64,000 nt of DNA from Tremella fuciformis (taxonomy: Eukaryota; Basidiomycota; Tremellomycetes; Tremellales; Tremellaceae), in contig CP136491.1 in NCBI GenBank assembly GCA_032768795.1, positions 1,488,001-1,552,000 on the forward strand, written 5' to 3'. The number at the start of each line of letters is the position of its first letter. The stretch's first letter is position 1. This document shows, one piece after another, positions 1-11,492 of this stretch. Made by a program: the position numbers and the translations under genes. The notes under the pieces were generated by a model, which did no database searches, was not told the DNA's origin, and was given only the letters and a program-made list of their open reading frames with translations.

Positions 1-1
1 C

Positions 2-312
2 CTTGCTGAAACGGTTCCTCTGCTCGAAGGTGAGAATTTTCGGCATCGGTTGAGTGGAGCTCATCAGCAGACGATGAGATTTTGTTCACTTCGAATGACA
101 GCTTTGAGCTTCTTCGGGTGCTCGAACAGGTCTCCACCAACTCAGGATACGCAGCCGAGGAATACCTGGGTCAGCTGTCGGCATTGTTGGCACGGAGGGA
201 AGGTAAGGTGGACGGTATGAGCCTTGCCTGGCGTATAGTGGAGGAGGTCCGGTTGGCGTTGGCTCGTAATCTGGCAAGAGCACTTGTAGCCGGGTTTGAC
301 AGCCCATTTTGA
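2..312 (+). CDS. NUP85: Nuclear pore protein Nup85, C-terminal end (partial)
   Basis: Only the last two exons are present: 2-29 and 71-312, with a 41-nt GT-AG intron at 30-70. The gene starts before the window. The spliced tail contains PLLEDDEILF, then SFELLRVLEQ, and near the end LARNLARAL. Each has a close counterpart in the C-terminus of vertebrate Nup85 (PLLEQKQVIF, YELMRCLEDL, LARNLARAI). From family knowledge, Nup85 is an alpha-solenoid subunit of the Y-shaped Nup84/Nup107 scaffold of the nuclear pore. The reading frame is open from base 2 to the TGA at 310-312. The identification rests on about 90 residues, so the family is likely but the rest of the gene is unseen. Confidence 0.75.
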
Positions 313-876
313 CCTTTGCTAGCATTCACTTGGCACATGTCAATGTCGCCTGTTGCATGACAACTGCTATTTCGATGGCTCGGAGTAAAGTGTGCCTGAG
401 CGCGCGTTTTCCCTCGGCCCACGAGAAAGACAAAGACAACGAGAAAGCTTACTCGAGCCAAGGTTTCGATAACACCTCCAGCGTCCTCCTCCGCACATCA
501 TCACCATCTCCCACAACTCATCTCGCTGGTCGAGTCCCCGCATAGATCAAGCCCTCAGCGCAGTGCGCATATGGCCAATTTGACGACGCGCGCACACGAA
601 TTGATAACGCCCCGCCCGCTCGCAGCGTGACGAACTCGCAACGCCCCACTTCTTCCATACGTCGACATCCATTACTCACGACTTGGGTTGCCTACCTCTA
701 GCATCCTCACCCACATTCCCACAAAGTGCTCCACCGCTCTGTACGCTTGCCATGGTCCTTTGAGCAGAGAGACAGCCATCCGGATCGACCAAAGGTACCA
801 ATCCCCCTCCCTGCCTCCTCTCCCTTCCTTCGTCCAGTAATCGCTTCATCCCACCGGCAATCGATCAAACCTCGCC
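313..876. other. Intergenic region between NUP85 and SOG2
   Basis: This stretch holds the 3' flank of the nucleoporin gene and the 5' flank of the next gene on the same strand. It includes pyrimidine-rich tracts at about 800-840 just before the SOG2 start. Short open frames in it have no recognisable motif. I see no RNA gene or repeat. Confidence 0.5.
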
Positions 877-3800
877 ATGTCCCGCGGACCAGGCGCCCCT
901 TCCGCTCCTCAACCCTCCTCTTCACGGTCGACCTTGCGAATCAATACCGACCCTCATACGCGATTCCGCTCAAACTCGGCGACATCCGGACTGCCCTCGC
1001 CGCGTTTTCACGGCCTCACGCCCATGTTTGGTGTGGAGGGCCACCATGTCTCGCGCAGCATGAGTCACGCGCCTTCGCCCACGGGTGCGGAGAGGATGGA
1101 TGTCGCAGCCGCCGTGCAGGGGCTGCGATCGGGCTTGAGTAGTCGCGAAGCACCGCAGGGCGAGACGAATGACCTCAGTCCATCCTACGACACGGGATCA
1201 AGAGCTACACGACCCGAGGCAGGGGGTTTGAGAGTGGTGGAGGAGAGTCCCGTGTCCCGCACTGGGTCCGAAGGGTCGATCGCGAAGATCCAACGGGCAT
1301 TGGAGAAGAGTCCTGACGGCGGAGAGACGGTGGACCTCAGCAGAAGGGGTTTCGAAGGAATCGGTGACGAGGAGATCGAGTATCTCCAGACAGCGGTGCA
1401 GAAGGGCGGTGTATGGAGGTCAGTCATACCGTCTTTTCCTCTGCTGGATTGACAAGGCAGGCTCGCTCTCTCATATAATGCCCTGCGCGACCGCTCTCTG
1501 GCATATTCTTTCTCCCAGCTCAGCCGACTAAGATATCTCAATCTGAAGGGCAACCAGTTCACCTACTTTCCCGAACCCGTAAGTCTCAGTTAGCTGCCCC
1601 GTCGGGTTCCGGGAATGCTTCGTGCCCGATCGCGTCTCGCGGGTAGCTAGCTGACGCCTTCAGCTCACCGACATGCCCTCACTCGAGATCCTGGACCTCT
1701 CGAAGAACCGCATCACGTCGTTTCCTGATGAGCCTGGTCGGTTGGTCAAGCTCAAGGTCCTCTCCTTGACGTATAACAACATCTGTACCCTGCCCGACTA
1801 TATGGTCCGTTTCGACAACCTAAAGGTGTTCAAGCTGGGTCAGAATCCTATCGAGTGGCCTGTGGGTCGCGCAACTCCGGATGGTATCACACTGACATAT
1901 AGCCGCGCGAAGTGCTGGGTGCTATGGTCGAGCTTGAAGTCGCCGATGATGCTGAGAAAGCTGCCGGAGGCAAAAGGAAAGAAGAAGACTTGAGACCCTG
2001 GATCCAGAACATGAAGAGCTGGATGAGGCAGCGAGCGAGCGAGGCAGACAGGCTCTTGACTCGGAGCAAGGCGGACGAAGACGCGTATATGGCATCTGAG
2101 TGAGTGCGAATTCCCTGCCGTCAGTCAAGCTGACATCGGCAGAGAAGAGCCAGTCAGCGCCGTGTCGACAAACATGTCTGAACGATCGTGGGCACAAGTG
2201 CCGGCGCCGGTCATGCGTACCCAGTCATCGCAGGCGACTGTGAGACGACTGCCTCCCCTGTCTATTCAGCAAGAGCAGTGGTCCTCCCGGCCAATCTCAC
2301 CAAGCGTTAGCCGCTTCCCTCTGGGACAGCGTGATCGCTCCGCCACTTTCTCGGACGATTCGCTCTTACAGACGTCTTCGCCTACGTCCATGCGACCGCC
2401 AAACATTTTCGGTCACGACAGGAACGCCTCGGTGTCGTCCCTCAGTACCCCACCTATATCGGCCACGACAGCATCCTCCAGTCATTCCCGCAACCCGTCA
2501 TTCACCCAGCTTGTCCAACAGCCGCCGGCAATACAGGGTGCGGCCGGTCATAACCGAGGAGCCAGCTATACAGTCACTCAGAGAATGAGTGGCCAGCTCA
2601 CAGCGAAGAAGTCTTTACCCGACCTTCGTCAAAGCCATGCGAAGATAATACAGGATCGTCGCAATGACGCGCCGATGCCAGAGAGCAGAGCGCTCGGGCT
2701 TGGGATCGCCGCACCTGGCATGGCTCGATTTCAATCGCAAAGCAAACCACTGTTCCAGATCGGCGAAGACATGGTGCGAACATCGTCTGCGGAGAGCGAA
2801 AAGGCTCGCCTGCTTAATCGCAAACGATCTGCAGATATGTTGAAGCGAGGTAATGGGGACATTGTGGCCGACCTAGTGGCCGAACGACGCAACAGTCAAG
2901 AAGGTCCGCTCGCGGACGAGTCTCGTAACTCTTACTTCAGGCGAATGAGCATGCTTCCAACATCGACGTTGTCGAAAGCGATTCCCCCTGTGCTGCTCCG
3001 CTTCATCGACGCCGTTCGAGGCATTCTGTTCGCGCTGTCGCAATTGCATTCGGCACTGCGGCAATACTTGCTCTTTGCTGTCAATGAGCGCGTCGCCGGC
3101 ATGTTTGCCCGGGTCATGGATCCTGCAAGCACATACATGACGAATCTTATCAATGCACTGGACCGCTTCGACTCGATGTCCCGTCGTGCGACGCCACCGG
3201 TGCATGCCATCCGAGGCGTCATCACCGCTACGAAGGACAGCGTTCAGGTTTCGGCGAAGATCGTGGCTGTCCTGAAACTGCAGCTATCCGATCTACAGGA
3301 CAACGATGTCCGGTATACCCGCACGCTTCTCCTCATGGCCTATGGCAGTATGGCCGAAGTTGCTAGATCGTGGACGGCCATGGCCCCCTTGTTACATGAA
3401 ATAAAGCCATTGCTGGCTGTAGGGACCGGCGCTGTGGCAGCCAGAGCTCTGATGGGCGGACATAAGATGGTGCCGACCGGCTCTCTGACGGGGCGAACAC
3501 CGATATCGCCCATACCCGAGAAAGGGGAAACATACTCCCCATCCAATGGCCGGACTGCTTCAACGACTCCCAATGCGCAGCCGAAAGAAGTCACAACTGT
3601 CCCCACAGCGCCGATACCCGGCGTCGACGGCCGCTCAGCAGCTCGCTCTCGCCGACAAGGCGGATCCTTCTCCACCCAAGACGTGGAAAGGGGCATGCTC
3701 ATGCATTCTCCATTTGCTCACGAGACCGAGACCAGCGGCGGATATGTACGCCATCGACCGTCGGCTTCGGCTCAAATCGTTCTCGACAACACCACCGAAA

Positions 3801-4933
3801 CCGATGAGGATGATCACGAGGAGGAACTCTCAAGTCAGCCGCCCATTCGGCCCTTCGGGCATGCCGCATCCTCGAGTGTTCCTCTCACTCCACCCGAACT
3901 TGCTCAGCCAGAGCCGGTGGTGGTTCTGTCCAATGCGCCTCCGCGTAATCACCACCACTCAAAGTCGACCTCATCCGAATCCAGTCAGGCTCTGCATACT
4001 CTGTCAGGAACAATGCGGAAGCTGTCTGTCGACGTACGCCCGCCAACACCGACGACAGCTGCGACTCTGTTCGATGACGACTTGTTGGACGTGTTGGAAA
4101 ATGCGACGGATATTGCTTTTACCGTGTGGCTGCGGCTTGCCGAGGAGATTGGGGCATCTTCTCCGCCCGTCGCCGCGAATCAGAACGGAACTGTCGGGCA
4201 CTTCAAGTCCTCCTCCAGCAGTTCAGTTCTTTCCACTTTGGGATCCGCTCGGTCTGGCGCTTTCGCAAATCGTCGACCAGCCACCGTGTCGACCCGACAC
4301 CATGCCGAGCTCGTCGCCCTGCTCTCTGCAGCCGAACAGGTAACATCTGCTCTCCGCGAATCGCTTGCGGGCATACGCGCAAACCCTCTGACGACCTATG
4401 CTCATACGACACTTCCCGAGGATGGTCAGACGTTCATCAAGACCGTGGTACGCGTTTCCGAGCTCGTCAAGGCAATCTCTGCCACACACACGTTCCCGCT
4501 TGGCGTGCGACAGGCGTGCAGCAAGCTGACGCAAGCAACGCGGGAGTGTGCCATTCTAATGCAGGTGTCCAGCTTGGGCCCACGGCGGGGCGGCGCTTAT
4601 CGTCCTGGTACCGCCGCAAGCACGACGCACGGCAGTCGAGCCCAGAGCACCGACGATCTGCCCCTGAGCTCGGCGACGATGCCCCAAAGCGCTGTATATC
4701 CCACGTCGGCAGGATGGGCAGGATCAGCAGTGGCAGAGCCTGTCAGGCGAGAGGGCTCGGGGCTCAGGGGATTGCATCTCCCGGCTAAGATGTCTCTGGG
4801 CAGGAGCAGAAGCGCCAATCCTGTCCCGCTGGCGGGCAGTGGTGGTCTGGGGAAGCCCGCCTTTGGGCGGAGTGAGAGCTCGGGTGTGAATGCTGTGCCG
4901 CGCAGTGCGCAGGCCAGCCAGGTCGCCTTTTAA
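877..4933 (+). CDS. SOG2: SOG2-type leucine-rich-repeat protein of the RAM signalling network
   Basis: Five exons (877-1418, 1461-1578, 1664-1861, 1903-2099, 2143-4933) join to a 1,281-residue frame. The N-terminal ~180 residues are Ser/Pro-rich. Leucine-rich repeats follow at about 180-290 (LRYLNLKGNQF, LEILDLSKNRI, LKVLSLTYNNI). A long low-complexity linker leads to a helical SOG2-like domain; one recognisable stretch near residue 620 reads LPTSTLSKAIPPVLLRFIDA. In yeasts, Sog2 acts with the Cbk1/Mob2 NDR kinase module in the RAM network, which controls polarity, cell separation and wall gene expression. Introns are 41-85 nt with CTGAC or TTGAC near the acceptor. The ATG at 877 begins a continuous frame and is preceded by a pyrimidine-rich leader. 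The later exons cannot start the gene because they interrupt the LRRs. Confidence 0.85.
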
Positions 4934-5101
4934 TCAGAGTACTCTAGTCGATGATTGCATGTCCGATGTGCTGAGAAGAGAGATAACCACGTTGCATGAC
5001 GTCAGTCCGAGTCGGATCAACTTCCGGCGAACGAGTTTGGATTTGACGGTGACTACCATCGATCGAGCTCTGACTTTCCGGTTTCGTCTCTTTGTACGTT
5101 T

Positions 5102-7590
5102 ATGCGACTTGCAAGCAGGTCTCTGTTCAACCTATTCAGACCACATACACGCTGCTGCATGCCTCAGCTCACCCTCTTCTCCGACCCTCGCTCAAAGTCT
5201 CTCTCCCTATCGCCGCAAAAACCACTCAGCACAACCCCCAAGTCGCGTGCAGCAGGCTGGGGGGATAAAGGCCGTCAACCGGATCTTTGGAAACTGCACC
5301 ACGAAGAGGAAGACATGGCAGCTGCAAACAAAGCGCGTGCCAAGGCCAAGGCCAACGGCAAAGAAGTCAAGATGCACCATGACGAGGACGACCTGCACGA
5401 GGTGAAAGATGAAGAGGGCGAAATGACGGGTCAGCCGGACAGGGGCAAGCGCAAGCACTCGCCCGAAGGGGGCGGGGTGGCTGGGGCGAGGGACACGAAG
5501 AAACACAAGAACGCCTATGAGATCAGTGAGCACTTCGATCCCACCCCAAGCCAGCCAACATCGAGAAAATGGCTGATGGGCAAGAGGGCAAGGTCGCGAC
5601 GGCTGACGTGGCTGCGGCTGTCGATGCGGACCCGCCGCTCGACCAGCTCCTGCGGCTGATGAAGGATAAAGAGGGGCAGCAAAAGGAGGAGAAAGGTGAT
5701 AGCGTGGTGTACTGGATGCGCATGGAGGATATGCGGGGTGAGGCTGTCTAGCGTTTCTACTGTGTTGAGCGGTGTTGACCGGCAGTGGAGGACAACACTG
5801 CTTTGCGCCGAGCGAGCGAAAAAGCCAAAGAGCTGGGTGTGCCCCTCGTTGCCCTCTTCGTGCTCTCACCGGGCGACTACAAGATGCACGACCGCAGTGC
5901 GAAGCGCATCGACTTTATCCTCCGCACTCTTCGATGGCTCAAGGTGAATCGACACGCTCGCTGCTCAGTCGGGTCGAGCTGACCTCAGCCTAAATTTGAC
6001 GAGCTGAACATCCCCTTCTATGTTACATCGTATGATCGCCGGCTGCAGATTCCCAGAAGAGTCATCACCGAGCTCATGCCGAAATTTGGCGCGCATCATC
6101 TGTTCTGTAATATCGAGTACGAGGTGGATGAGCTGCGGCGAGACATGGCGACGATCAAGTCGGGCAGGAAGAATGGCGTGCGCGTCGAGTGTTTTCACGA
6201 TCGCTTGGTGGTGCCGCCAGGGAGGATTACCAGTCAGGCGGGAAAGCCAATGTCTGTGTTCAGGTGGGTACCTACTCCATCTCTACCCGAGTCAAGCTGA
6301 GCGATAGTCCTTGGCAGCGACAATGGGCGCGAATCGTGGACAAAGAGCCCAACCTGCTCAAGTTGTCTCCTTTGCCGGACGCCAATGACAAGTCTGTCCG
6401 CCAGGGCAAGCTCAAAGCGCTGTTTGAGGAGACGCAAATACCGGACAAGATAGATGGGTTCGAGCTGCAAGATCCCGAAAAGGTCCGAGAATGCTGGCCG
6501 GAAGGCACGGACCGTGCGAAGGAAGTGAGCGAATAGATCGGCCTCGTCGAGCAGGCTAGGCTGACCTTCAGCTCCTCCACCGGTTTCTGCATACCAAAGC
6601 ACGGAAAGAGCAGTTCCATTTCGTATCTCCCTTGCGTGATGGTGCAGAGAAGGATGACAAGCGCTCTCGTGTGCAGGAGTATCAGACTGGTCGGAATCTG
6701 GTCGACGGGGATAATTCGTCTCGACTTAGCCCATACCTCGCCAGCGGCGTCATCAGCGGTCGCATGGTGCTCAATGAAGCCAAGAAGCTCGGAAAGGGTG
6801 GCAAACTGGAGAGCGGGAGAGACACAGGGGTTGGCATGTGGGTTCAGGAAGTGTCGTGGCGGGACTTCTACAACCACGTATGCCACCTGATCTACTCGAT
6901 GAGCGGCTCGCTGACTTGACAGGTCATGGCAACTTGGCCAAGAGTATCGATGGGTCGGCCGTTCTTGGAGAAATTTGCAGATGTGCAGTGGGAGGTCAAC
7001 GAAGAGCACCTGCAAGCTTGGAAAGACGGCAAGACTGGATTCCCCATTGTCGACGCGGCTATGCGGGCCTGCAAAGCGCGAGGGTGGATGGAGAACCGCG
7101 TGCGAATGGTCGCTGCCTCGTTCTTGGTCAAGTCGCTCATGATCGACTGGCGCTTGGGCGAGAAGCATTTCATGGAGTCGTTCATCGATGGCGACTTGGC
7201 CGCGAACAATGGGGGCTGGCAGTGGACAGCGAGTGTGAGCAGAGAGGTATGACCTGATTGATGAGATCCTTACGAACAGACCGGAACGGATCCGCAGCCT
7301 TACTTTGTGAGCAGGGCCGCGTGCAGAAGAAACGACCTGCTGACTCGTAGCGCATTTTCAACACGTTGACCCAGTCGGAAAAATGCGACCCGAACGGCGA
7401 TTACATTCGATATTGGGTGCCAGAGCTCAAGAACCTCAAGGGCAAGGCTGTGCATGATCCTTCGCATAACATGCCGAGCGGCGAGTTCAAGAAGCTTGGT
7501 TATCCTGCACCCATTGTGGACCACAAAGCGAGCAGGGAACGGGCTCTGTTCCGCTACAAGAATGTGGGTGAGAAGGAGGGTGAGGAGTGA
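5102..7590 (+). CDS. PHR1: CPD-type DNA photolyase (class I, PHR1-like)
   Basis: Proposed exons are 5102-5525, 5555-5737, 5786-5943, 5989-6263, 6308-6524, 6572-6877, 6923-7234, 7280-7306 and 7351-7590 (713 residues). The enzyme uses FAD and light to split cyclobutane pyrimidine dimers. The antenna (Rossmann) domain starts at SVVYWMRMEDMRVEDN (about residue 190). The FAD-binding helical domain carries GRPFLEKF, ENRVRMVAASFLVKS, NNGGWQWTAS and TGTDPQPYFRIFN, all signatures of the photolyase/cryptochrome family. The first ~150 residues are Lys-rich and basic, with a start resembling a mitochondrial presequence, so nuclear and mitochondrial targeting are both possible. The 27-nt exon encoding TGTDPQPYF is supported by family conservation. 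One oddity is that joining exons 1 and 2 needs a 29-nt intron (5526-5554) or a one-base change, because the frame switches there. Confidence 0.88.
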
Positions 7591-7873
7591 AGACGGCTTC
7601 AGACGCATTGCGGCGCGCGCGAAGAGCCGAAGAGTGCATGTTGTATCTTGATCGCGGCTCATGGCATTAATCCCTCCAAAAGAAAATCTCACCGGCTCGA
7701 GCCTTGCAGAGTCCGTTTGACGGCCTCATGGAATGGGCTACAGTGCAAACCTTCGACTGGCATAGCATATTCATGTTCGTTACATGGTCGATTCGTATAA
7801 TGTGGGACAGCTCTTTAACTACTGATAGAATATCAAGACACGCTAGACACATAAACGAATCCGCGCAAGTTTC

Positions 7874-8351
7874 CTATCCTGATCCAGCGTATTCTGAATT
7901 GCCGTTGTATGGGTTGACGCAGGTCGCTTCGGGACCGGTACACACGACGCGCGCGCCATTCCACCAGCCGCACGGGGACAAATAGTCGGGCCCGTCCAAA
8001 ATCATGAAACTGGCAAGCTGCTGAATCTGACCGTTCTGCACTTCGAGATGACACTTGGGAGATCAGCTCGGCCCTGCGTTCAAGTCAGGCAGTTGGTGTA
8101 CTCACGCGCGCGCCATTCTGCAGCGTCCAATCCTGCAGTTCGTCTACCGAGTATATGTCCCAAGCGCTGGGCGCAAAAAGGGCGGTCCCGTTGTCCATTA
8201 TCAGCACCGCCGAGTTGTACAGGACCAGATTGATGGACGGCGTGTCTCGCTCTACCACGTCCAGCTCGCGTGGAGTGGGCGGGAGGGCATCGATTGGGTT
8301 GGCCAAGGTGGCGGTGGCGAGCAAGGCCGAGAGAAGGACTGCGGCGAGCAT
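7874..8351 (-). CDS. Small secreted protein with signal peptide, function unknown
   Basis: Two exons (8106-8351 and 7874-8053) separated by a 52-nt intron give 141 residues. The N-terminus (MLAAVLLSALLATATLANP) is a typical signal peptide with likely cleavage after LAN. The mature part is acidic and has a few Cys residues (CHLEVQNG, SPCGWWNGARVVCTG, ATCVNP) that could form disulphides. The segments with NGAR before and after the intron (LQNGAR, WWNGARVV) hint at a short internal repeat. I do not recognise a family. The protein could be a wall-associated or effector-like small protein; that is inference. The gene is convergent with the photolyase gene and about 280 bp from it. Confidence 0.65.
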
Positions 8352-9550
8352 CGTTGTTGATCAGCTGATGTGGTAGATGGGGCAGAGTTGAGTTCAGTGC
8401 GGATTTGGAGTATCGACAGCAGGCTCCTCTTAATATATGGCTGGTCTCAAGAGCATCGCTTTGCGTTCTGCAATGCGTCTAACGTTACACATGATACAAG
8501 CGCTGCTCCTTTCAGCTCTACAATCGCCCCTTTCACTAGCGCCTCGGCGTGGCGAAACCTCGGGCATCGTGCTGCCTTTGGGTTGTTGTTTCAAGTGGTC
8601 ATGGGCGATATGCTTGGCGATGATGGCGGTGCGATTCTCGGTGTTTCGGGCACGAACTTCATGATCGGCTCCGATGTCGCACAGATGGGCGAAGAGTACC
8701 GTCTTGAACTCTCTGACCTGTGCTTAGACTGTTTGATGTTTAAATCGCAAAGAAGAAAGGAGGCTGATTTGGTGTATTGTGCACCCAAGCTGTTACGGAA
8801 GTCGTGGGCGGCTGACGTCTGCCAACGTCATATTCCCCAGTCAAGTTCAAAGGGACTTGGGTGTGCTCAGAGCACTTAACTCGATTTGACTTGAACCGAC
8901 TCGGCGAGTCGGCGGTCAGTCAAATAGCAGTCGAATAGCGAATCATTGCTCGGCTCGGATGGCCAAAATTGCCACGCACGTTCAGGAATGGCCCGAGATA
9001 CTGTAGTATTTCGATGCTGCGGATTCAGCTCATATGCTACTCGAAGTCTGGCCGGGCCAACGTCCACTGCCTGAGTTGCTCAAGAAGGGCGGCGGAGCGC
9101 TCTTCGGCGCCATAAAGCCGCAATATGCTGTCCTCCACCCGTGCCATGCCCCAACTTCGTGGAGCGGAGTGGGTCAGAGCTCATTCGGTGCGCCTCTTTT
9201 TCGAGGATAGAATACGCATACTGTACAAAATCTTCCGCCTCTTTCGCCTGCTGTTGTTACAGGATAGGGTCCAGCCGCTGCGGACGTTCGGGTCCGATAA
9301 CAAGCAGGGGGAGTGTGGCGACTTTGGGTCAGCTTTTGGAAAAGCAATCCTCGCCCCCTTCGTATTGGCAAGACTGGGGAAAGGGCGCCTGCGTCATTTG
9401 GGAAAGAAACGATCTATGTGTCTCACGTCGTTGGAAATGATTCTGCACCTTTGTTTGCAGGAGCATAGCATGGCCTCTATGGCTCGCATACATAAGCTGT
9501 CGAAAGCGGTGGCGAAAATCTCATCACTTGTCCACGATTTCTATCCCATG
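8352..9550. other. Intergenic region upstream of orphan-family copy A
   Basis: This stretch contains the promoter of the small secreted protein (minus strand) and the 5' flank of copy A. Copy A's frame is open upstream to 9125, with ATGs at 9470 and 9548, but this extension has no match to the other copies. No RNA gene, terminal repeat or TATA box comparable to those of copies B-D was found. Confidence 0.4.
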
Positions 9551-10288
9551 ATGACTGAATCGACTCGAACCCCGAGCGGCACGAATGAGACTTCTCCCTT
9601 GCTGGGAACCGATTCGAACGGTTTGGGATATTTCATCTCCAACCAGGGAATTACTGCGGAAGGCATTCCGAGAAGCTTGCTCATCAACGAACCTCGCGAC
9701 ACGGGCCTAACTAACGAGCTATTTTGTGGGGAATGGGACGCCGCCTTCGGCTCGGCCCATGGGACTCGTGCTGACACTCCGTGTCCATGGAACTACTGCC
9801 ACGAACTCCATCCCAAAGCGGCCGTACACATCGAACACTTGCACATTCAGGGCCGGATTGCTGCGTTGAAGTTACAAGAGGATCGGGATCGTGAGTCGAG
9901 GGACACAAACATCACCATGTTAAAGCGACACGGAGTAGAGCCTCTTTTCCCTTCCACCGCTCAGCTCGACGACGCTTTCCCCTTTGCTACGGATCCCAAA
10001 GGAACCGGATACTTTGCCGCCAAATGGGGAAAGCAGTCAATATGCCTTCGGAACCGGCCTGTCGACTCGGGCATCTCGAACACAGACTTGAGTGAGCTCA
10101 TGGAGGAGGCTTTCCCTGTCGGGTCGATCGGAAGTGCCAGCACAGCACTTCAAGTCCAATTTCTGCAAGACTACTTGGGCGCCAACAAAGTTCAGCTCTA
10201 TGCCCCAGTGGTGAGCAAAAAGCACAGAGAGGAGGTGGCGTTCGGTACTTCGACCCAGGCCAACGTCCCGACAAGCTTGCATCCCTAG
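9551..10288 (+). CDS. Orphan tandem family, copy A (intact)
   Basis: An intronless frame of 245 residues. I do not recognise the family from any known domain. It is homologous to copies B, C and D downstream. The protein has two related modules. The first, at about residues 20-70, contains GTDSNGLGYF, then SLLINEPRDTGLTNE and EWDAAFG. The second, at about residues 145-200, contains ATDPKGTGYFAAKWGKQS, then RNRPVDSGISNTDLSEL and EEAFPVG. It ends with a motif shared by all copies (FLQDYLGANKVQLYAP). There is no signal peptide or membrane segment, so a soluble intracellular protein is likely. The start was chosen by alignment with the other copies (all begin MS/MT followed by a Ser/Thr-rich stretch), although the frame is open further upstream. 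Function unknown. Confidence 0.7.
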   Translation: MTESTRTPSGTNETSPLLGTDSNGLGYFISNQGITAEGIPRSLLINEPRDTGLTNELFCGEWDAAFGSAHGTRADTPCPWNYCHELHPKAAVHIEHLHIQGRIAALKLQEDRDRESRDTNITMLKRHGVEPLFPSTAQLDDAFPFATDPKGTGYFAAKWGKQSICLRNRPVDSGISNTDLSELMEEAFPVGSIGSASTALQVQFLQDYLGANKVQLYAPVVSKKHREEVAFGTSTQANVPTSLHP

Positions 10289-11205
10289 GGAAAGATGACT
10301 ATCTGCGCGCCGATAACAACATCTTGGTCCTTGTCACATTGTGCATGACGGCCTGCTCTCCCGCTTTTTCTGAATACCTCTTCTCTCTCGCTGTAAATGC
10401 ATCCTGTCTTTCCGGCAAGAAAAGTTCTGGTCATTTCTCAAAGTGGATTATTCTATGGCTTCATAGTCTGATACGCTTCAGAGTGTTCTGTCACGCAATG
10501 AGCGTGGTATCCATTCGCCCTCCCGGAGGGGAATCTTCATCTATATATTTGTCAGACCGTCTATGCCCATGACGCTGTCCTCCCCATTGTACCCAAAGAG
10601 GCAATTCCGGTGGCTATGGGGCGATCACAGTGCTCATCGTTGAACATCTTCGGTGATCAAGTCTCAGAGAGCCAACGTGTGCGCTTGCCAAGATCATGCA
10701 GTCTCCTTCTGTAGTGCCAGGCTTCATGATCACGCGCCCGCCGGCTGTCCATATATATCAAGTCTCCGAGGCATTCCGTTGGCAACAGCCCAAAGCTGGG
10801 CGTTTCCAATCCATTTACTGTGATTGACCTGACTTAGCGGTGGGTCAGGTGACATTTGCAACGCAGCTTTTGAATTCACGACAGATTTGTACTGGACAAA
10901 GACACCAGCGGCAGGTGCGAATCGACCACCTCAAACATACCCAAACCATGTGGCACTTGCTTTGTGACCGTGGGACTAGGAAGAACGTCAGCATGGTCTC
11001 AAGATCTTGACGCGTGAAAGGAGTTTCCCCAAAGGGTTTCCACTTATTCAAATAGTATCACTAGCCTGGGCGATGTAGGATTGGCAAAACCCCTGGTCGA
11101 CTTCACTGTATAGCTCCGTGCGCGGAATATAAAGCCTTCGCGTGGGTGGCGAATCTCCCATCAGTCTCATTGACTTAGCTTTCGACCAACAGTAGCCCGT
11201 CAAGG
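10289..11205. other. Intergenic region between orphan copies A and B
   Basis: This region holds the 3' flank of copy A. It includes the 16-mer atggcttcatagtctg (near 10456), which recurs after copy D (near 20476) and shows that the duplicated unit included 3' flanking DNA. It also holds the promoter of copy B. No convincing gene was seen. Confidence 0.5.
11128..11134 (+). promoter_or_regulatory. TATA box of orphan copy B
   Basis: The sequence tataaag lies 78 bp before the ATG at 11206. Copies C and D have TATA-like boxes at nearly the same distance (89 and 82 bp), so the element is supported by position as well as sequence. Confidence 0.55.
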
Positions 11206-11338
11206 ATGTCTGAATCTACTGCCGTGCCGAGCGGCACGGCGCGTACTCTGCGCCTTCTTGGCATCGACGACAATGGACTGGGATACTTCTGCGACGACAA
11301 CGATCGGACGGACCAAGGGATTCCAAAGTCCCTGTATA

Positions 11339-11492
11339 TGTTGAACAATAGGCCCCGAGACGCCCATAAGGTCGGAATTGCCTCTTTCGGCCAAATGAGT
11401 AACCTTATGTAGATGGCTTGACAGAGAGACCGCTCTTATATATGTAGAACTGCAGAGAGGGACGAATGCATAGCTCTCATCGTTGTGTAACA
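11339..11492 (+). repeat. 5' LTR of the Copia element
   Basis: It starts TGTTGAACAATAGG and ends GTGTAACA. It contains a TATA-like stretch (cttatatatg) near 11435 that could serve as promoter. It is identical to the 3' LTR at 16859-17012. Confidence 0.95.

Noticed and set aside
9125..9550. Upstream extension of orphan copy A to 9125.
   Set aside because: The extra ~140 residues have no counterpart in copies B-D. The family start aligns at 9551.
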